11,883 bases of DNA from Candidatus Tariuqbacter arcticus (lineage in GTDB: Bacteria > Electryoneota > Tariuqbacteria > Tariuqbacterales > Tariuqbacteraceae). Below the pieces are notes generated by a model. It saw only the letters and a list, made by a program, of their open reading frames with translations, did no database searches and was not told the origin of the DNA. How positions within the stretch are numbered: position 1 is the stretch's first letter; each line of letters begins with the position of its first letter. The position numbers were made by a program, and so were the translations under genes. The stretch lies in NCBI GenBank assembly GCA_013202315.1, contig JABMRZ010000143.1, forward strand, positions 1-11,883, in the 5' to 3' direction. Shown piece after piece: positions 6,873 to 11,883 of the stretch.

Positions 6873-8100
6873 AAATAGACTCAACAACAGTCTTAAAACT
6901 ACTGAAATGAGAAACGCCCTTTTCTGCGGCGATAATCTGGAAATTATGAGGGAATATATACCCACTTCAAGCGTTGACCTCGTATATATCGATCCTCCTT
7001 TCTTCAGTAACCGCAATTACAATGTCATCTGGGGGGATGAAGCTGAAATCAGGTCCTTCAAAGATATATGGAGTGGAGGAATCGATTCATATATCGCCTG
7101 GCTGGAACCGAGGTTTAGAGAACTTCAAAGAATCTTGAAAAAGAACGGTTCAATATATGTTCATTTGGATTGGCATGCCAGCCATCATGTCCGAGTCAAA
7201 TTGCTCGATGAAATCTTTGGGGCGAATAATTTTCAGAATGAAATAATATGGTGGTATAGAGGCGGCGGGGTATCCAAAAAACGATTCGGGAGGCGGCATG
7301 ACAACATACTTTTTTATTCCAACGGCGCCCCTAATATTTTTAATATTGACGATGTCAGAACCGCCTATTCCCAGGAATCACAGGAAAGATTAAAATACAA
7401 GGCTCAATCGTTCCGAGGAGAAAAAGTATATAGTAATTATGAACAGCACCCGATGGGGAAGCATCCTGACGATGTTTGGCCACTTCAGCCGATTATGCCT
7501 TCATCCAAGGAGAGATATGGATACCCCACCCAGAAACCCGAAAGGCTGTTGGAACGAATAATAAAAGCCTCTTCCAATCGGGGAGATGTCATTTTCGACG
7601 CATTCTGCGGATGCGGGACGACTATGGCGGTGGCGAATAAACTCAAAAGAAAATGGATCGGTATAGATATATCTTTCACCGCGATAGAGCTGGTTAAGCA
7701 AAGGCTGAACACTCTGGGAGCTGTGGACTTTCCTGTCATTGGAATGCCTACTACCGTCGCTGACGCTAAGAAGCTGGAACCTTTCGATTTCCAAAATTGG
7801 ATAATGAGAAAAATCCACGGTTACCCATCGAGGAAGAAATCCGGTGATTTAGGCATTGACGGCTACACTCTGCTGAATCAATTTCCCGTCCAGGTTAAGC
7901 AGCAGGAAAAGGTTGGAAGACCGGAATTGGATAAATTCAGTTCCGCCGTCAGAAGGTACGGCAAAACGAAAGGATATCTTGTTGCTTTCTCTTTCACCAG
8001 CGGCGCTTCCGCCGAAGCGGAAAGACTGTCGCGAGAAGAAAATATCAATATAGAATTAGTCTCCATAAAAGAGATTCTTGAAGGAAGATCCGTGTTGTGA
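6847..8100 (+). CDS. Beta-class DNA methyltransferase fused to Mrr-like nuclease domain
   Basis: A 417-residue predicted N4-cytosine or N6-adenine DNA methyltransferase. Motif IV DPPF (49-52) comes before the AdoMet motif I DAFCGCGTT (251-259) with IGIDIS after it, which is the beta-class order. The FGE-unrelated IYVHLDWH block (103-110) and motif X-like YPTQKPERLLERI (226-238) fit the same family. Residues about 130-220 would hold target recognition. The C-terminal 100 residues resemble an Mrr-type PD-(D/E)xK nuclease: GDLGIDG (333-339) followed by QVKQ (349-352), where Asp338 and the Gln349-x-Lys351 pair would be the metal site. The polypeptide could therefore both modify and cut DNA. No separate R or S gene is adjacent. 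The start is uncertain: ATG 6847, 6865 and 6868 lie in a repeat array, while Met21 (6907) begins MRNALFCGDN, close to where homologs start. Two sampled 60-base lines gave 26 G+C here versus 37 in gatB, a hint of different origin. Confidence 0.85.
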   Translation: MNIEQGMMKNRLNNSLKTTEMRNALFCGDNLEIMREYIPTSSVDLVYIDPPFFSNRNYNVIWGDEAEIRSFKDIWSGGIDSYIAWLEPRFRELQRILKKNGSIYVHLDWHASHHVRVKLLDEIFGANNFQNEIIWWYRGGGVSKKRFGRRHDNILFYSNGAPNIFNIDDVRTAYSQESQERLKYKAQSFRGEKVYSNYEQHPMGKHPDDVWPLQPIMPSSKERYGYPTQKPERLLERIIKASSNRGDVIFDAFCGCGTTMAVANKLKRKWIGIDISFTAIELVKQRLNTLGAVDFPVIGMPTTVADAKKLEPFDFQNWIMRKIHGYPSRKKSGDLGIDGYTLLNQFPVQVKQQEKVGRPELDKFSSAVRRYGKTKGYLVAFSFTSGASAEAERLSREENINIELVSIKEILEGRSVL

Positions 8101-8136
8101 TTATACTTATAAAGAATTTCTAATATAGCGCTATTC

Positions 8137-8208
8137 GTCATTCCGGCTTATCCGGAATCGTTCTTCTTGTATTTATTAAAGATAGATTCCCGCTTTCGCG
8201 AGAATGAC
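8137..8208. repeat. Composite palindromic element with GTCATTC/GAATGAC ends
   Basis: The ends GTCATTC (8137-8143) and GAATGAC (8202-8208) are exact inverted repeats. Inside are two further hairpins: ATTCCGG/CCGGAAT (8140-8146 with 8152-8158, loop 5) and ATTCCCGC/GCGAGAAT (8186-8193 with 8198-8205, one mismatch). The form is like dispersed REP or MITE-type elements. There is no T-run directly after it, so terminator function is unproven, although it does separate the methyltransferase from the PEGA gene. Confidence 0.6.
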
Positions 8209-8248
8209 AGGATCCACCAGAAGAACTGTGATGTAAACGATTGAAACA

Positions 8249-9664
8249 ATGAAGATAACCCCCAACATCTTAATGAATATCCAATTTTCAATACTGAAGA
8301 CTTTAAATATTCGGACTTTATGCGCCGCTATCATAATTGCGCTGGCAGCCGCTTTTTGTTCCGTTCCGCCGTTGTCGGCTCAGCAGGCTGAAGGGAACTG
8401 CACCATCTATATCACTTCCCGCCCTTCCGGCGCGGATATTTATATTGATAATGTCCCCACCGACTTACAGACTCCGGCGATGATTTCCGGCTTGACCCCC
8501 GGTGAACATCTCATCCAGCTTGAACGGGGCGACTATGTGGCGGAAAAGACGGTCATCTTGGAAGAAGGAGTCTTCACCCGGAATGAACTGATATTGAGGC
8601 TGCCACCGGTGAAGTTGACATTTAAATCCCAACCCGATTCGGTGATGGTAATCCTCGGCAGCCGCGAAATTGGGAGCACCCCCCTCGCCTTTGAATTGGA
8701 TGACCCCGGAACCTTCAATATCCGCTTTTACAAAGAACACTACATTCCTCTGGATACGGTGATATATTTTGCGGAGCGGAAAGCGTATCGAGTTTCGGCG
8801 GAATTGGAGCGTTCGGCTTTTCTGATGATTTCCAGTCACCCTTCAGGTGCGGATATCTTCATCGACCGGGATTTTAAAGGGAACACCCCGCTCGAAACGG
8901 AAATCAGCGCCAGGGATCACGGACTGCAAATTATGCTGGGCGACTACCAGATTTATCAGCGGATGATCACCCTTCACCCCGGCGACACGGTTGAAATAGC
9001 GGCTGAATTGGAGAAATTGAAAGGGCGATTGACAGTGCATGGCTTGCCGAACGGCGCCGCCATATATCTCAACGGCGGCTATTTTGGAAACGCTCCTTTA
9101 GAATCCGCGCCTTTGGAAGTTGGAGAATACGAAGTTACATATCGCAAGCCCGGATATCTACCCCTCAAAGAACCCGTTAAAGCGGTAATCGTTCAAGACC
9201 TGGAAACAAACATTCAACTATCGCCTTACAGAAAAACCGCTTTGAAGGGCGTATTGCGGAGCGCCGTCTTCCCCGGTCTGGGTCAGATTTATGTGGAAAG
9301 GGAATTTAAAGGATATTTATACACGGTGAGCGAAATAGGATTAATCACCGCCACCGCCGCTTCGATCATACTTTACAATCAGGCGGCGGTGAATTACAAT
9401 TCCGCCAGGTATGAATATCTTCTGCAAATCGAGGAAGATGAAATAATCCGAACCCGCAGGAATATGAACGACCGTTATGATGAAGTTACCCGCTATAAGG
9501 ATATGCGGGACGGCTTTATAATGCTGGCGGCGGGATTCTGGCTTTGGAATATGCTCGATGTATATATCTGGAATGAACCCCCGAAAACCGCTACTTTCCC
9601 CATTTCAGGGAGGATTGAATCCGGCGAATACAGCCTTTTCCTAAAAATTTCCTGGGATTTCTAA
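8249..9664 (+). CDS. Four-PEGA-domain envelope protein with DUF5683-like membrane end
   Basis: A 471-residue envelope protein. A signal or anchor helix (about residues 23-37, ending PLSA before Gln45) is followed by four PEGA domains at about 51-119, 121-188, 189-257 and 258-326. Each has the pattern of a beta strand, a (S/N)GA-D-IYID-like turn and TPL, then a G.Y step. PEGA domains are small beta modules found in bacterial surface and sensory proteins. Residues about 330-441 contain RSAVFPGLGQIYVEREFKG and two hydrophobic segments (about 356-376 and 422-440), resembling DUF5683 membrane domains, so the protein is probably held in the membrane with the PEGA repeats in the periplasm. The start is uncertain: ATG 8249 and ATG 8273 are both possible, and the second lies in a heptamer array. 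The next gene begins 2 nt after the stop, so the two are very likely an operon. Precise function is unknown. Confidence 0.82.
   Translation: MKITPNILMNIQFSILKTLNIRTLCAAIIIALAAAFCSVPPLSAQQAEGNCTIYITSRPSGADIYIDNVPTDLQTPAMISGLTPGEHLIQLERGDYVAEKTVILEEGVFTRNELILRLPPVKLTFKSQPDSVMVILGSREIGSTPLAFELDDPGTFNIRFYKEHYIPLDTVIYFAERKAYRVSAELERSAFLMISSHPSGADIFIDRDFKGNTPLETEISARDHGLQIMLGDYQIYQRMITLHPGDTVEIAAELEKLKGRLTVHGLPNGAAIYLNGGYFGNAPLESAPLEVGEYEVTYRKPGYLPLKEPVKAVIVQDLETNIQLSPYRKTALKGVLRSAVFPGLGQIYVEREFKGYLYTVSEIGLITATAASIILYNQAAVNYNSARYEYLLQIEEDEIIRTRRNMNDRYDEVTRYKDMRDGFIMLAAGFWLWNMLDVYIWNEPPKTATFPISGRIESGEYSLFLKISWDF
8271..8298. repeat. Degenerate heptamer array inside the PEGA gene 5' end
   Basis: Four 7-base units ending in AA begin at 8271, 8278, 8285 and 8292. 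The first is TAATGAA, identical to the unit at 6845, and it carries the alternative ATG at 8273. The next unit, TATCCAA, differs by one base from TATCGAA at 6852. The tract encodes residues 9-17 if translation starts at 8249. Confidence 0.5.
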
Positions 9665-9666
9665 CT

Positions 9667-11655
9667 ATGCGTTCAGTAAGAGTAATCCTGCCAATTATTC
9701 TGTTGGTGATATTAGTGTTCTCCTGCGAAGAGAATCCGCACGGTCCTGATTCAGACAATATCTTCGACCCCGATAATCCTTCCACCGGCGGCGACCCCTT
9801 CAATATAACCGCTCAGTTAACCGCCGGAGGGATTATCCTCGATTGGCATCCGGTGGAGATTCAAGGGTTGAGCGGCTATCGCCTTTACCGCTCGGAAGAT
9901 GAGAATTCAATCTATGATAATGTGATAGCGGATACCGACACCAATACCACAGCTTATCTGGATACCAATGTAGTCAACGGTCATTATTATTATTACCTGG
10001 TAACCGCCTATTCATACCTGGGTGAAAGCCGTTCTTCCGGTTTGTTGCCGGTGGAAATATCCAGCGATCCCTACCTCGCAATTATTGGCGATTCCGCTTT
10101 CACTATGATCAGAATCGTTCCCTTGGACATATTAGCTTCAGGCGCGGACAGTATGAGAATCGCGGTTGATACCGATATATCTCAATCAACTTGGGAAGAG
10201 TATGCGGTCACCAGAACCTGTACCCTGAACGCAGACGCCGGAATCAAATGGGTTCAGCTTCAGGTAAAATATCCCAACGGCGATTCTTCTAATGTTATGG
10301 AGGATTTAATCCTCACCCGCGAGCTCACGCCGCAATTATTATTAGGCAGCGGTTCCGGCTTCACCGACACTACGGAAATCATCATAACCTTCGGGGATGC
10401 GGGCGCCCTGAGCGCCGCTATCTGGGAATATCCAGATTCAGTCAACGCCGATACCGTTTCACCGGTTCCCGAAACGCATTCTTTCATCATTACCGCCGGC
10501 GACGGAGAGAAGATGATTTACACCCATCTTTGGAACGACTTTGCGGATTCAACCGTAGTAAATCCCATAGTGCTCGACACCGGCGCGGAGATATTATCTG
10601 TTCAGCACGATGGCGAGGGGAGGGTTCTGCAATACGGCGATATTCTTCATATCGAACTGGTAACGGTTGGATCGGATGAAAATGGCACCGCCACCGTGGA
10701 CATTATGGATGATTCGGGCGGACTGCGCGAAGGAATTTTACTTGATGATATGGGAGGCGGGCATTATGCTTCAAATTATGTGATTGGCTATGGAACGGAT
10801 ATCGTCGATGGATACATCGTCGGCAGGCTAACCGACCGCGCCGGCAACATCGCTGAACCCGATACCGCTCAGGAGAGCGTCAATATCAGCTTCGAAGAAG
10901 AAGGCATGGCTTTCGTTTTCGCTGGAGATTTCGATATGGGCAATAATTCCTTCAATCCCGCTGATGATGAATTGCCCGTTCATACTGTCTGTATCCCCGA
11001 CTTTTGGATATCTGTTTGCGAAGTGACCAATGCTGAATTCGCCGAGTTTCTAAACGATGGCTTTTCACAATATTGGGATGAGCGGATGGAAATCAAGTAT
11101 TATCCCATCAATGAATTTTACGAAGCGGTGGATTCTCTGGCGGACCGTCCGGTGAGGTATGTTTCCTGGTACGCCGCTGATGATTATGCGGAATGGCGGG
11201 GGATGCGCCTTCCTACGGAAGCGGAATGGGAAAAGGCTTCCCGCGGGACAGACGGACGCTCTTTCCCCTGGGGCGCCGCAATACCATTCAGCGGTCTATC
11301 GAACTTCAGCAACAGCTATGACCCTTACGATGGAACCGATTACCCCACAACCCCGGTCGGCTTCTATGACGGCACAAATTATGGAGGCTTCCAAACCTAC
11401 AGCGACGCCAGCCCCTACGGCGCTCGTGATATGCTGGGGAATGTGAGCGAATGGTGCAGCGATTATTACGATGATAATTATTACAGCATCAGCCCTTATT
11501 CGAACCCGGAAAACACTGCCTTCAGCCCCACCCGGGTCGTCCGCTCCGGAAGTTGGAACACGATGTGGATGAATATATACTGCGCCAACCGTTTTTCATT
11601 CCAGCCCAACACCCAAAGCGCTGAAATCGGCATCAGGCTGGCGTTAGACCCTTGA
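9667..11655 (+). CDS. Lipoprotein with Fn3-like module and FGE/SUMF1 domain
   Basis: A 662-residue predicted lipoprotein. A hydrophobic signal ends in VFSC with Cys20 as the likely lipidated residue, followed by an acidic, Pro/Asp-rich linker. Residues about 45-131 look like a fibronectin type III module (ILDWHPVEIQGLSGYRLYRS). Residues about 132-410 are beta-rich and Ig-like in character but unassigned. Residues 413-662 are an FGE-sulfatase/SUMF1 domain: GDFDMG, EVTNAEFAEFL, PVRYVSWYAADDYAEW, RLPTEAEWEKASRG, DMLGNVSEWCSDYY and RVVRSGSWN. True formylglycine-generating enzymes need two C-terminal copper-binding Cys. By eye only Cys639 aligns with one of them, and the partner position (634) is Trp, so enzyme activity is doubtful and a binding or structural role is more likely. 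FGE-fold lipoproteins such as GldK/PorK serve type IX secretion, a possible but unproven parallel. It starts 2 nt after the PEGA gene. Confidence 0.85.
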   Translation: MRSVRVILPIILLVILVFSCEENPHGPDSDNIFDPDNPSTGGDPFNITAQLTAGGIILDWHPVEIQGLSGYRLYRSEDENSIYDNVIADTDTNTTAYLDTNVVNGHYYYYLVTAYSYLGESRSSGLLPVEISSDPYLAIIGDSAFTMIRIVPLDILASGADSMRIAVDTDISQSTWEEYAVTRTCTLNADAGIKWVQLQVKYPNGDSSNVMEDLILTRELTPQLLLGSGSGFTDTTEIIITFGDAGALSAAIWEYPDSVNADTVSPVPETHSFIITAGDGEKMIYTHLWNDFADSTVVNPIVLDTGAEILSVQHDGEGRVLQYGDILHIELVTVGSDENGTATVDIMDDSGGLREGILLDDMGGGHYASNYVIGYGTDIVDGYIVGRLTDRAGNIAEPDTAQESVNISFEEEGMAFVFAGDFDMGNNSFNPADDELPVHTVCIPDFWISVCEVTNAEFAEFLNDGFSQYWDERMEIKYYPINEFYEAVDSLADRPVRYVSWYAADDYAEWRGMRLPTEAEWEKASRGTDGRSFPWGAAIPFSGLSNFSNSYDPYDGTDYPTTPVGFYDGTNYGGFQTYSDASPYGARDMLGNVSEWCSDYYDDNYYSISPYSNPENTAFSPTRVVRSGSWNTMWMNIYCANRFSFQPNTQSAEIGIRLALDP

Positions 11656-11670
11656 TTCCACCCTGAAAAC

Positions 11671-11707
11671 AGGATGTAGGGTGGGTTCTAAACCCACCAT
11701 CTATCCT
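11671..11707. repeat. GGTGGGTT/AACCCACC hairpin element
   Basis: Perfect 8-base arms at 11680-11687 and 11691-11698 enclose a 3-base loop, and an outer pair AGGAT/ATCCT (11671-11675 with 11703-11707) extends the stem after a mismatched gap. It begins 15 nt after the stop of the FGE lipoprotein gene. No T-run follows, so it may be a dispersed repeat that could act as a transcript end without being a classical terminator. Confidence 0.55.
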
Positions 11708-11753
11708 GACCAACGAAGGTATTCCGTATATTGTTTTAAGTAGGCACATTGAA

Positions 11754-11841
11754 AAATCCTCCCTAACCCCCCTTTAATAAAGAGGGGAATTTATGGACGC
11801 TTCGAAGTCCCCCTTTGAAAAAGGGGGATTTAGGGGGATTT
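11754..11841. repeat. Imperfect long inverted repeat of the AATCCCCCTAAAT / GGGGGATTT type
   Basis: The left arm (from 11754, reading AAATCCTCCCTAA then a C-run and TTT) is an imperfect inverse of the right arm ending in TTTAGGGGGATTT at 11841. Within the right half, TCCCCCTTT (11808-11816) and AAAGGGGGA (11820-11828) form a perfect 9-base stem with a GAA loop. A shorter C-run/G-run hairpin lies at 11767-11786. Such elements are widespread intergenic repeats in many bacteria and resemble non-autonomous mobile elements. No transposase is present. Confidence 0.6.
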
Positions 11842-11883
11842 CTTGTTGAATAAAGGTATATGGGTTTAATTACATTAATTCAA

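Noticed and set aside
5983..7016. Long - strand ORFs of 292 and 213 codons over gatB and the methyltransferase start
   Set aside because: They are antisense to clearly conserved GatB and methyltransferase sequence and show no recognisable family.
11780..11841. Intrinsic terminator at the G/C-run hairpin
   Set aside because: The stem is good, but the following bases are TTTAGGGGGATTT with no sustained T-run, and the sequence matches a dispersed-repeat form.

Overview
All eight genes lie on the + strand. The window looks like a chromosomal piece from an uncultivated member of the FCB group (Fibrobacteres-Chlorobi-Bacteroidetes and related candidate phyla). The main clue is the gene at 3807-5282, whose C-terminus is a type IX secretion sorting domain of the YPNPFNS...KMLLVK type. 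PEGA, FGE-type lipoprotein and TPR envelope proteins fit the same group, as do intergenic spaces packed with small repeats. No species can be named.

Layout: 1-218 is a non-coding leader with four repeat elements. 219-2111 is an exported TPR protein. 2168-2353 is a TatA-type translocase subunit that overlaps gatA (2353-3783). 3807-5282 is an exported seven-repeat beta-propeller protein. 5311-6831 is gatB. 6847-8100 is a beta-class DNA methyltransferase fused to a C-terminal Mrr-like nuclease domain. 8101-8248 is a spacer with a palindromic repeat. 8249-9664 is a four-PEGA membrane protein, followed 2 nt later by a lipoprotein with an Fn3-like module and an FGE/SUMF1 domain (9667-11655). 11656-11883 holds two inverted-repeat elements.

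How the genes relate: GatA and GatB are the amidase and kinase subunits of the tRNA-dependent amidotransferase that makes Gln-tRNA(Gln) and/or Asn-tRNA(Asn). GatC is not in the window, and the two genes are separated by the propeller gene. TatA, the TPR protein, the propeller protein, the PEGA protein and the FGE lipoprotein all act in export or at the cell envelope. The methyltransferase-nuclease is an isolated DNA-modification or defence-type gene.

The least ordinary signal is a set of tandem arrays with a 7-base period and several unrelated unit sequences (TTCNNNN/NNNNGAA, TAWACCC, AAAAGTT, AACCRAC). They sit at gene edges. One forms the 3' end of gatA, one forms the whole N-terminal extension of GatB and lies directly after its only usable ATG, and two contain candidate start codons of the methyltransferase and PEGA genes. 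Because 7 is coprime to 3, copy-number change would shift frame.
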